64,000 bases of DNA, taken from contig CM076960.1 in assembly GCA_039566865.1 (NCBI GenBank), positions 1,178,001 through 1,242,000 on the forward strand, in the 5' to 3' direction. Positions within the stretch are counted from its first letter, which is position 1; the number at the start of each line of letters is the position of its first letter. A program made the translations under genes and the position numbers. Below, one piece after another: positions 26,001 through 36,400 of the stretch. Under the pieces are notes generated by a model. That model ran no database searches. It was given only the letters and a program-made list of their open reading frames with translations, and was not told the DNA's origin. Source of the DNA: Aurelia coerulea (Eukaryota > Cnidaria > Scyphozoa > Semaeostomeae > Ulmaridae).

Positions 26001-28875
26001 GTTTGTTTGCGTGTAGTACGTCGTAAGCATGTGAATCAAGTATTCTTTAATAAAACGACAATGTACTGAGAGATTGATAAAACACAACGTTTCAAGCATT
26101 GCTCTTCATCAGGTGTCAAGAGCAAAGCTCACCTGATGAAGAGCAAAGCTCGAAACGTTTATCAATTTCTCAGTACTTCTTTGACACCTGATGAAGAGCA
26201 AAGCTCGAAACGCTGTGCTTTATATTTTTACAGTTGGTTGGTTAATTTCTAGTTAACAACAACTACTTGATACCAACTATTTACAACACAAAAATTTAAC
26301 AAAACGAGATGTAAAACCCTAAATTAAGTGCAAATGTAGCACGTGCAGTTGTTGCCATCCCGGCAACATATTCCTTTTTTGAATTTCGCGGGAGAAGTTG
26401 TCATTTTTAGGTCGTCATTAAGGGTATTCCACAGTAGACTCCCTCTAAAGGATAGGGAATTTATTCCGTAGCGCTGAGAACTCACTGAGGGGAGATTGTA
26501 TAGTTCCTTAGTACAAAGGTTATAGGGAACATTTTTTTACAAAAAAATTCTCACATGTACCCTGGATTGAGATGGTTGATAAGCTTCCAGATTAACTGAC
26601 TGTACGAAATTCACGAAAACAAAGACAAATGATGGCAAAGGCTGCTGGTCTTTGTACTCTCCTTAAAGGGGCTCAGTCGTCAAACAGTAAACAAAATCAT
26701 AAACTCGCACGTGTCGGGGATTATCCATTGTTCATCCATTGTTCTCTGCAGTTTGTTTGGTGGCTTCACCCAAGCTACCAAAAAGCGACCGTTAAAAATC
26801 CACTTATATCCGAACAATCGTAGAAGATATGAATGTTTGGTTTGTTCCTTAGTGAAGTACAAGGATTAATGCCCAAACAGCAACTTTCATTTTGAAAAAA
26901 ATACTAAAATCCTGTGTGATATCACCTTTCAAAAAACTGCAAAAATCATCGTTTTGTTTACATTTTGACGACGGAGCCCCTTTAAACATAATTATAAATT
27001 TGATAAAATAATTTGAATTTATACCATATACCGGGTGTCTCAAAAAAATACTCCTGTTTAAAGAAACACCATAAATTGATTATCAAACCTTAGCATAAAA
27101 TTTTCTTTTTGACTTCTTTTTTCAAAGACCCAAAAATATTCATAGATGATAAATGTTTGCTTTTGATACAGCAAGGTAGAACAATTACACATTGAAAACC
27201 TTATTATGAGCTATAGTTTTCAGTAAAATATTCAATCTTGTCTAAGAGTCAAAATTTCAGATTTAAATCCCTGGTTTGCAAATCGTTGTATCCAGGGAGC
27301 GTTGTTGAAGGGTGTATTACAGTTACAGTTCACTGATGGCAATCCTTATAAATCAAGCAGGATTAGATTTAACGCAAAGACTTAATCCCCGATTTGCCGC
27401 AATCGTGCTTCGAGCAACGCAGCGTAAAGCATAGGTTCCAAATCTTTAAAAAGGCTGGTGTAAAATTCAGTTACTTATTTCTTTGAACTGAATGACTTCA
27501 AAGAAACTTCAGCTATTTCTCTATAATTCTACCGTTGGACTTTTCTGAAATCTTTAATATTGTCTGAATCAAAGTGTTTTTCTGCTTTTTCAAGAATTCA
27601 AGAAACATTTCCAAAAAAACCTAAAACCATCGTAATTTCTAAACTGTTTGAAGCAACATTAAATAATTTTGAAGAAAACCATAGCTTATGGATGTCTACA
27701 ATATGGTATCAAGCAAAAGTATGTCACTTTTCTGGTTTATGATTTAGAAATTTGATGACGTCACACCCTCAAATGAGTTGAAATGTAACATACGCTGAAC
27801 TTTCAAAAAATATTCAAAACCTCTGAAAATTCCAACGGTAGAATTAAAGATAAGTAACTAAAGTTTGTTTCAAGCCACTCAATCAGAAGAAATATATCAC
27901 AGAATTTTACTCCCACCTTTTTACGTTGAGTTAAAGATTTGGAAGCTATGTTGCAGCGTAATCGGAGAATAGATTTTAATCACAGGCTATGCACACCGGA
28001 CACTGGTAAACAAAGCATGGATAATAGAAATAGAACAGCTGACATATCATGGGAACGAAAAAAATACTCACGCTTTCCCAAGTTAATTCAATTGGAGGTC
28101 TTCTCAGTGCAAATACTCTGTTGACCTTTTTCCCCGTCATGTTTTCTCCAAAATATTGATTCAATTCACTTGCAGCCCTAAATATCCTTAAATTTTTGTC
28201 AATCAAGAAACTGAACGGTGAAATTTTGAAAACGAGGTCAACTGGAACTGATAACGAGGCATTCAGCATTTTGTATTCTTTTACCAATGGCATGAAGCTG
28301 CTATTTTCAAAGATCACTCTGTAGGTCACGTGAAAGAGCCGTGTCCCCGTATTGATACTGAATTCAGCCTCTTCTAGGAGCATTACATTGATATCGAGGT
28401 TGAAATATAGCTTAGCTACTTCTTTCACTTGACCGATGACGTAATTCTGGTACCCAAACCTCCGCGATATGTAATGCAACGTTAGGCCATCGCTTGTTTC
28501 TTCTCTGCATTCGAAGGAAGGTGGTTGAAGACGCGGAAAACCAAACCTGAGATGTTCGTGTAGGCTGTCAATGTTATCGAGAAAATCTCGGAAGCTACGT
28601 CCATAAACTTTGAGGACTTTAGAGTAACCTAAACTGCTTGTAAAGTCAACGAACGCATTGCCGAAGTACTCCATGTAAGCTTGAGATGGGAGTCCACAAG
28701 GTAGTGTATTCGAGCATGCTTCGGACAGCTTGGGTATGAGAGCATCAGAATAGTCATTTCGAGATGAGAAAACAGAATTACAGAGGCCACAATGCTTACA
28801 AATGTTGTCCCACGCTTCTTGTCCATATCGTTGCTTTATGAAGAAACGAACACTGTCCAAAAGTAGCCCATACAT
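14050..28875 (-). CDS. Atypical soluble guanylate cyclase, beta-type, with giant HNOBA insertion
   Basis: Haem-regulated guanylate cyclase subunit that would make cGMP from GTP with a partner subunit. Nine exons: 28875-28072, 25865-23710, 22400-22271, 20977-20831, 19637-19491, 18902-18743, 16688-16579, 15516-15427 and 14268-14050 (TGA). All have GT-AG borders and consistent phases, giving about 1320 residues against about 620 for the family. The order is H-NOX (1-190, His106 in SLHEHL, Tyr135/Ser137/Arg139), HNOBA (about 210-283 and 963-1010), a coiled coil (about 1015-1055) and the cyclase domain (about 1060-1260). HNOBA is split by about 680 polar residues. The two metal Asp positions read FGIIQDFN and [10 protein letters not shown], so both are lost. 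Glu1130, Cys1201, Asn1208 and Arg1212 are kept, the beta-subunit pattern. The ATG at 28875 begins MYGLLL, as is usual for beta H-NOX. Introns are full of MITEs and one SINE. Family assignment is certain; oxygen or NO preference is inference. Confidence 0.95.
14395..14620 (+). mobile_element. tRNA-derived SINE, type 1
   Basis: GTGAGTGGTCAAGTGG resembles the A box of leucine-type tRNAs. GAGTTCAAACTCC fits a B box about 60 bp later. A tail with GGGACGTTAAAC follows. It lies in the last intron of the guanylate cyclase gene. Confidence 0.65.
15800..15925. mobile_element. Short MITE with TGTCTCA ends
   Basis: TGTCTCACAATAGAAGTCAC is mirrored by GTGACATCTTATTTGAGACA. A related pair occurs at about 41490-41605. 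Confidence 0.6.
16278..16464 (+). mobile_element. tRNA-derived SINE, type 2
   Basis: The head keeps a 7-bp acceptor stem (GTGGGGC at 16278 with GCCCCAC at 16350), an A-box-like CAGTGGCGTAAT and a perfect B box GGGTTCGATACCC at 16331-16343. A body ending CTTCATCTTCATC follows. It sits in a guanylate cyclase intron, antisense to the gene. A second copy is at 60311-60500. Confidence 0.85.
17410..17955. mobile_element. MITE with AGACTTACGACGATGAGTC ends
   Basis: The left end AGACTTACGACGATGAGTCC and right end GACTCATCGTCATAAGTCT form inverted repeats about 545 bp apart inside a guanylate cyclase intron. A single end recurs near 38189. Confidence 0.7.
18111..18637. mobile_element. TA-flanked MITE, CCGGGTGTCCC family
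   Basis: Ends CCGGGTGTCCCAAAAAAAAG and its reverse complement (CTTTTTTTTGGGACACCCGG) are flanked by TA. This suggests mobilisation by a Tc1/mariner-type enzyme. It is 527 bp and has no transposase. Confidence 0.85.
19690..20030. repeat. GC-rich degenerate minisatellite and CAC/ATC microsatellite
   Basis: Phrases such as AAATGCCCGGGGGCCGGG recur three or four times at about 19690-19945. They are followed by CCACCACCA and ATCATCATC runs at 19965-20030. The GC content stands out in an AT-rich intron. Confidence 0.75.
21499..22104. mobile_element. TA-flanked MITE, CCGGGTGTCCC family, second subfamily
   Basis: Same terminal motif and TA flanks as 18111-18637, but the interior begins TTGGTTGACTCCAGC and matches the element starting at 63455. 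Confidence 0.85.
22838..23163. mobile_element. TTAA-flanked MITE (AGGGGCTCCGTCG family)
   Basis: The inverted ends AGGGGCTCCGTCG and CGACGGAGCCCCT are about 325 bp apart, with TTAA at the left. Further copies lie at 26663-26985, 39867-40188 and about 57020-57330. Open frames reading [13 protein letters not shown] belong to this repeat and are not a gene. Confidence 0.85.
23227..23683. mobile_element. MITE with TACAGTAAAAACCCGC ends
   Basis: TACAGTAAAAACCCGCATAT and its exact mirror ATATGCGGGTTTTTACTGTA bound 457 bp. The element lies in the intron only about 20 bp past the donor of the giant guanylate cyclase exon. Confidence 0.85.
23784..25820 (-). other. Long low-complexity insertion inside the cyclase HNOBA domain
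   Basis: Residues about 284-962 of the guanylate cyclase lie here, within one 2156-bp exon open from end to end. The flanking parts of the same exon are clear HNOBA sequence: [15 protein letters not shown] before the insertion and [18 protein letters not shown] after it. Vertebrate beta1 has only about 20 residues between these points. The insert is rich in Ser, Lys, Arg, Asn and Asp with few hydrophobic runs, so it is probably disordered. It contains two RPEPIG motifs, a basic [10 protein letters not shown] stretch near its end and a tandem duplication. No known domain was recognised. An unspliced intron is unlikely because about 2 kb of AT-rich DNA carries no stop in frame. Confidence 0.85.
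24441..24728 (-). repeat. Two near-identical 144-bp coding repeats
   Basis: Units at 24728-24585 and 24584-24441 each encode 48 residues beginning [15 protein letters not shown] and ending NTRSAG plus one residue. The copies are nearly identical in DNA, so the duplication is recent. The second runs into an 18-bp degenerate repeat (about 24395-24460) encoding [12 protein letters not shown] and NTRFAG. Confidence 0.9.
26064..26225. repeat. Three copies of a CTGATGA-stem-GAAAC motif, one inverted
   Basis: Direct copies lie at 26133-26156 and 26188-26211, and an inverted one at 26089-26112. Each has CTGATGA, a GAGC/GCTC-type stem with an AAA loop, then GAAACG. The layout is that of a hammerhead ribozyme core such as those in Penelope-like retroelements. 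It is probably the remains of such element ends. Confidence 0.5.
26663..26985. mobile_element. TTAA-flanked MITE (AGGGGCTCCGTCG family)
   Basis: Complete copy with TTAA at both ends (26663-26666 and 26982-26985), inverted relative to 22838-23163. It lies in the first intron of the guanylate cyclase gene. Confidence 0.85.
27014..27270. mobile_element. Broken TA-flanked MITE, left part
   Basis: Begins CCGGGTGTCTCAAAAAAATA and follows the 18111 family in reverse for about 250 bp. The far end is missing, replaced by other repeats from about 27270. Confidence 0.6.
27420..27955. mobile_element. Inverted-repeat MITE, CCAAATCTTTAAAAAGG family
   Basis: The ends TTCCAAATCTTTAAAAAGGC and the mirrored TAAAGATTTGG bound about 530 bp. 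Paired internal phrases TCTACCGTTGGA and TCCAACGGTAGA are present. Copies occur at about 20365-20815, 37460-37945, 44770-45215, 50565-50700, 51460-51640 and 57450-57970. Confidence 0.75.
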
Positions 28876-28969
28876 TGCTTGAACTTCGAAGGGATACCTC
28901 GTACTATTTGCAAAATTAGAATATTTACAGCAAGTCCAGCCTGGGTCAGGAAAATATTATTGTCTGTAA

Positions 28970-30328
28970 CTAGTTGGCAATCCTAGTTGAGTTGAGGAAC
29001 TGGTCAAATTCTGGTGGCCTAAAGAAGAAAACAAAAGCAGACAAAAATTAAAGAATTGATAGACAACAAGGACACTGTTTAATTGCTTTTAAATCACTTT
29101 CGATACTTATTTTCATTTTACTGAATAGGCTTCTTGTACTGTAAATTGGCCGTTTCTTTCATGTGTACAACTTTATATATCAGAAAATAATGAAACCCTT
29201 TCTCTCAGAACCAGTTTTTGTACTGTATAGATTTCTTTAGGGCTCAGTGATACTCCTTTAAAGAGGGTTACCTTTAAAATTTTCCATGATAAGGGGTCTT
29301 TTTACCAACTAGAAAGTCAGAGAAAAGGGTATCCTATGAAATGGTGTGGGCGAGCGTGGTGTACCTTTTACTATTGAATTGCACCCACCGGAGTTGTTGT
29401 CAGCGGTAGAGTTAAAACGGTAAAACGGTAGATTTTAGTCTTATCAGTATAAGCATTTAATCTTAGCTGACTGTGAATAGTATAATAATAATAACAATAA
29501 TAATGAAAATAATAATTTCTTTATTTAAGGTTGGCTTCTCGTCTAGCCAGGGCATGAAAACCCACCCGACCATGCGGCCGGGCGGTCGCAGGAAATTTTC
29601 AATCATAATGTCCTGCAGGAAATTTCTCCAAATCAATCTTGCTTTATGTATCGAGCTCTGTTTTCTCATTTCTCGAAATAAAAATATAGCTTATAAAATC
29701 AAGCAAGTTGCCTAACATGGATTGTATCTCATGCACAGTTTTTATGACTCTTGTATACGACAAATATAAGAGAGGTGCAGAACTTGATTTTTGCTCTTGC
29801 CTTTTAGAAATCATAGATGATTTCGTTCATGGTTTTCCAGCCAAATCGGCTCCAAACTTCTTTGAATTTACTGTCCACCATGTTTCATTCGCATTTACTG
29901 AGAAACCAGTTAGCCGTTTATTGCCTATCGTTGGAACATGACGTCTCTTTAAGAAAGTTCAATATTTTCACTTTTGTGTTTTTGCAGGAAATTTAGGCAT
30001 GATCTTTGTCTGGTCGCAGGAAGGGGAATATTTGTTCATGCCCTGCGTCTAGCTGATGCCAACTAACGCCAACCAAATTCAAATACATGTTAATAACAAA
30101 ATCAAATCTAGCTTACAAGAATGCTAAATAATCTACAACTACAGAAACCCTACATTTTTGACATACGATCTATAGTTGCAATCAAAATCGTAGCTTTTAA
30201 TTTTTGCTTTGAAACTATTCAACGTCTGGGACTCTTTTATGGAAGATGGCATAACATACCAATGAATCTCATTATCGACCAAGGAATGCCTTCAAATAGA
30301 TCCTTAAATAAATAAATAGATAAATAGA

Positions 30329-30403
<75 letters not shown>

Positions 30404-33400
30404 GTAGATGCCTTCAAACAGATCCTGAAGCTACAGTAGAAATTTTATTGCTGTTAAATCAGAATTACTTACCAATTTATATTCATCTCCGATTCGAAAT
30501 TTGCAAGATTCGCTCTAAAAACTAAATTCCATCTGCAACACCAGCGATGATCATACTGATTCTAATCCTACGAACAAAACAGAAATCTATGTTGAAAACG
30601 ATACAAGACGAACACCACCTGCCCCGAGATTCTCACAATGATGGAGAGAAAGCTTATTAGCTCGTTTTGTGGATTAAGAACGAGGTCGCTAGGGCGCCTT
30701 GGAACACGTGTTTAGCAAATGCGCGACTGAGCTTTTTTGAAATACACCAATTTGAAATACGGCCTGGTTATATAAGAAAATATCCCCACATGCAAGACTG
30801 TGAGCTGAGATGTGAAATCTCTCCAGGGCCGTAGGAAGCATCCTAAACTTGGGGGGCATGACACTTTAAAGGCATTTTGAAATTAAAGGGTCTCCGGCTC
30901 CATATTTCGGTGCAAACGGTGATTTTGAAGTTTTTTGATAGGCAATATCACACAGACATTTACGAAAATGAAAGCATCATTTTGAAGATAGATCTTTGTA
31001 CTTCACAGAAGAAAAATCCAAACATTCATATCTCTTACGATTGCTTGGATATATGTGGATTTTTTTTCTTTCTGAAACAAAAAAGGCATGTTGTCCTTAT
31101 AATTGCAAAATCATGGGGGGGGGGGAGCACTTGCCCCTAGTGCCCTCCGGTTCCTTTGTCTCTGCTAAAACGCCACCCTCCAAAAACATCCTTTGTAATG
31201 ACCAATATTCGAAGAAAAAGTATATCTGCTCGCGCCATTCCCCGTCAGAGTGTCTTATATGAGACACTGCCGTGTTCACAGACCTGCAATTGTGCATATA
31301 CATTTTCATAAAAATACAACGGCACATTACAATTACGATACCGCAGAGAGCTTGGCATTTCATCCCTGCACCCATTAATTTCTTATAAAAAGTACGTGCA
31401 TATAAGCTATTATAATGCTTACGGATCGAGGAACTGTTTGACATTCACATGCCGTTGTTCTTCGCTGATCATGACAACTCTGGATAAACCGCAAAAGTAG
31501 TTCCACCTCTGTCCTCTTTCAGGCATAAAAAACCGTACATCCACACCATTTTCAAAATGTGACGTTTTTGTTCGGGATTTGTCCAGAATTGATTGAGAAA
31601 TAAACCGTTATTTTCAATGAAATGGCAGAGGATTGTCAGACAAGCTTTGTCTACCAAGTTCATGAAAAAAGTCCGAATTCTGCAGACATAGCAATTCCGA
31701 TGACAGCATTGTCCAGGTTTAGGCATTGAAATAACCCACTTTTGGGGACAAAGATTGCAAAATATAGATAGTCCATACTTGTAGTGTAAAATAAACTACT
31801 TTTAAAGACCTATAAAAGAACCTGGTTTTGAGGACAAACATTGTTGAATTAAGGACAAAATAAACCGATTTCTGGGACATACATAGGACCACTGTCTCCA
31901 TACGTACATGCCCACCCTTGGACAACTCCTGACCACTCTCGCTTTACTTAAATATGAAACATACTGTATGTGTATTGAATTTGTTCATATCAAGGAAACA
32001 CGCCGTTGCAGATGGTAGCTCTCGGCCCCTTATACGTCAGGCAAGCAGTCTATCACAAGTTTCGGCAAATTTTGCAAACAGAATTAATCTAAAGCTGAAG
32101 AAATGAGAAAGCCGGAATGCAATCAAAGCTCTTTCAACCTATGAGACAACTGTGAGAATAGCTGTTGTTTCATGTCTTCTATTTGATCAATTTGTCGTTT
32201 CGGTCACATAGACTGGGTCACTCGGGTCATAGTAGATGTTTTTAACACTCTCCCATCGTAATTTGATGTTCCACGTGGCTTTATAGCTGCCGCGTGAGCC
32301 AGGAATGGCTAGGCAGTCTTTGGCCATAATTCACAGGGTGTTTAAAAATCCAATGCAAAGAATCGCATTTTTGTGTGAGAAATTAAAAATTTAAGCCAAT
32401 GGCGAAAGTTTCTCAAAATTATCACATTTCGTGCATTCAACAGTTTTTTACAAGTTTCTCAAAGGTTCCATAACAATCTTCATGCTCACTACTTGTGCTC
32501 TCGCGAACATTTAGGGTGTCCCCAAACAATTGTATGACTCCTGTGAAGGCGCCCTGTTTGTATGACTCCTGTGAAGGAGCTGTAATATCAATCGTTCTGT
32601 TCTTTACACAGCTGCATAGGATTAGCCTGCGTGCAGACTTTACTATCCACTGCGAAGGAGAGCCAAGGCGGATCTTGTCCTCAAAGATCCTCATAGACTC
32701 TCCTTCGCAGTGGAAATTAACGTCTGCACGCAGGCTACATAGGATAGACTTCAATTTAGATTTTGAGACCTTGTTTGAGTCAATCTGACAAGTGCTTGCT
32801 GATTTATGGCAGAGGAAAGGCAAATAAGTGCTTGCGTCAAAAACAGCTTTTCTATTGGTCTCCAGCAATGTAAAAAATCAAGTCAATTTTGAAAAAGGGT
32901 CCAGCGTTGTATCAAAACTTCCTACATTTTAAAATAGAATAATAATGTTGGGTTATCAGTAATAAGGACAGACAATGTTGCAATAGGACTCACTACTTTT
33001 TATTGGCACCTAGATGCAAAACAATTTGTGATTGCAGACAAAGGGAATTCCATGCTCGGTTGGTCAAGACATAAACAAAAACAAAGCAAGCCACAAAAAT
33101 TGCCCTGAAACCCGGGTCGCTAGCTCGCTCGTTCTGCATACCAGAAATGGTTTTTATGAGCAAATAATAGCACATATCGAAATAAGAAGGATATATCTAA
33201 ACTTCTGCCTCGGGCATTTTATCTATTTTGTGCAGAAGCCAATTGGGAGGGGATTCAATTCTCGTACTTTTTAGGTGTAACTAAAACAGTTACTGCTCAG
33301 CTTCTGTACGAAAAAAATAAAACGCCCGAGGCAGGAGTTTAGATATATTCTTCTTCTTTCGATGTGTGCTAATATTTGCTCTTAAAAACCATTTATGGAA

Positions 33401-36400
33401 TGCACAACGAGCGAGCTAGCGACCCGGGTTTCAGGGCAATTTTTGCGGCTTGTTTTGTTTTTGTTTATGACTTGACCAACCGAGCATGGAATTCCCTTTG
33501 TCTGCAATCACAAATTGCTTTGTAACTAGGTGTCAATAAAAAGTAGCGAGTCCTATTTGTAACATTATCTGTCCTTGTTGTTATCAGTAAATGATACAAT
33601 TAACCCTTTCTCGACTGCACAAAAAATTCCAGTACAGCAGTAGTGTCCTTTCATGCAGTACTTACGCGCTTTTGATATTTTTGAACAATAAAAAGTGCTG
33701 TTTTTGAAGCAATCTCTTTTTTGACTTTAATTTGCCATAAATCAGCAACTACTGGTCAGTTTTGCTAAAACAAGGTCTCAAAATTTCAGTTGAAGCCTAT
33801 CCTATGCAACTGTATAAACAATAGAACAATAAACAATAGATCAAAAGGACGATAGATCTAGAACAAAAGGATAATAGAACGTACAGTACCTCCACAGCTA
33901 CAAAACAAATGCGACACATTTTTTGCGACACCCGATAAGGTGTAGCCTGTGTGCAGAGTCTGCACGCAGGCTAATAAGGTGCGGTTTAGCTCAAGTTTGG
34001 GTTGGCGGGTTGACTCAAATGTTCGAAATTGTTCTGCTTCAGGTTATGACGTTGTGAATTAAAACACTTTTGCTTTATTCTAAGAGCAAACATCCCAATT
34101 CAACCACGAATTGAAATAGATTTTAAGCATTAGCGTGTCAAAATCTTTGATAAATTTTAATGTCAACAGTGAATCGTTGCGTGCTACAAATCTGTCATAA
34201 AATTGTTTAAAAATGTATGAATGCTTAGAATAATCAAAACAAAGATTTAACAAACGTATATTTTTTAAGCATAAACCGTTATATCCATATTTGTGAAGCA
34301 AAATAAACAAAGGGAATTTTGTGAATCAAATAAACAATTTTTATTTTAAAGTGAACCTTTATCAGCTGTCTGTTCGTAGCTAATTTCACATTAGATAAAT
34401 AATTGTTCGTCACGCCTAACCGGAGGGATAGCAATTAGCATAAATAGTTTTGACCGGGTCTCTCAAAAGAGTGTCCCAAAAATTGTCCCGAAAAAGTACT
34501 CCCGTTTAAAAAATCGTCAAAGCTCCATTATCAAGCTTATCATACACTTTTCCGGTTAATTTCTTTTGTCAAGATGACAAAGTATTCGTTTTCATTGTTT
34601 GAAGGGTATAAAATGAAATGACAGGTTAAAGAACATATTCTGAGTTATACTGTTTGAAAAATCATCAAAATTCTATTATCAGGCCGATCTTCAAATTTCT
34701 TTTTTGGCAAGTAGATTAAAGGCCGAATCATTTTTCCAATCACAGCTGATCTTTTGATTGGTTTTGAAATTAGTGAATTTAGACCTTTTTTCGGGCTGCC
34801 TGATTTTGAAGTATATTGCAAAAAGCACTGACGATTACCTCAGTAAATTTCTTTGTATATTGAGCCTGTAGATTGGTTATAAACGTCAGAATGAAGAGCA
34901 AACTACTATTGCAGTCTTGAAGATCATGACAAATTTCGATATAATGGCTCTTAGGCAAGATTAACGATGTTGCTAAAGAGTATAGCTCAGAATGAGGTCT
35001 TTCAATATTTCAAACCCTTTAAGAAATGAAAATAAGCATTTTATCATCTTTAAAACATATTTGGACCGATGTTTTATGATAGGATTGATAATCAAATTTT
35101 GGCGATCTTTCAAACCGGAGTACTTTTTAGGAACACTCGGTACATTTATCGTTCAACTCTACAATGACACTTTGTGCGTTTTTTTCTGATAGTTATGACA
35201 AAACTAGATGAAAAACTCAAACACCGACATGTGACAGTCCTTAATAATTTTTCAACTCGTCATAATGTAATTTCGAAAGTCACATAAAAACACGTTGACA
35301 ATTTGTGAAATGTGCGCTATCGGAGATACAATGAACAATTCAGAGAGGCAATAAACGTTTACTTTAGAATCAAAAATTAAAATTCTCTGTTTATTTTGCT
35401 TCACGAATAAGGATGGTTTTTGCATAAATAATATACGTTTGTTAAATCTTTGTTTTGATTTTTCCAAGCATTCATAAATTTTTTAAACAATTTATGACAG
35501 ATTTGTGAGCACGCAACGATTCACTGTTGACATTAAAATTTATTCAAAGATTTTGACACGCTAATGCTTAAAATCTATTTCAATTCGTGGTTGCTTGTGG
35601 TAGGATTATAGCAAGGTTTTAAATCAAGGCTCACAGACTTGTGATGTTTGCTCTTAGAATAAAGCAAAAGTTTTTTAATTCACAACGTCATTAACTGAAG
35701 CAGAAGAATTTCGGACGTTTGAGCCAACCCAAACTTGACAAGGCAGAACATTGGCGTCGGTTAAAATTAGTCGTGCAGAATAAACAAGGACAGATTTGGT
35801 AAGACAATAGAATGAGTTGGTTTTGCTTGACACTGCAGTTCAAAGCGATTAGCGATCGCAGACAAAGGAAATTCTCTCAAGCAGTAATTCTAAACAAACA
35901 AAGCCGCAAAAGTTTCTCTGAAACCCAGGTAGCTAGCGCGCTCGTCGTGCACTCCAGAAAATGTTTTTACGAGCAAACATGGGCATATATCGAAAGAAGG
36001 AGGATATACCTACACACCTACCGCGGGAATTTTATTTCTTTGGTTCAGAAGCTGAACAGTAAGTGTTTTAATTACACTCAAAAAAAGAGAATTGAATCAC
36101 CTCCCAATCGGCTTCTAAGCCAAAGATATAAAATGCCCGAGGTAGATGTGAAGATGTATCCTTCTTCTCTCGATATATGCTCACATTTGCTCTCAAAAAC
36201 AATTTCTGGAATTTACAACGAGCGAGCTAGCTACCTGGGTTTCAGAGCAACTTTTGCGGCTTTGTTTGCTTTTGATTTATGGTTGAGAGAATTTCTTTTG
36301 TCTGCAGTCGCTAATCGCTTTGAATTCAGGTGTCAACGAAAGCAACTCGTGCTATTGTGTTACAAATTTGTCCTTGTTCTTCTCTGTAAATAGGACAAAG

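Noticed and set aside
26680..26862. Recurrent peptide [13 protein letters not shown] suggesting a gene family
   Set aside because: Every occurrence is inside a TTAA-flanked MITE with no start, splice or domain support.
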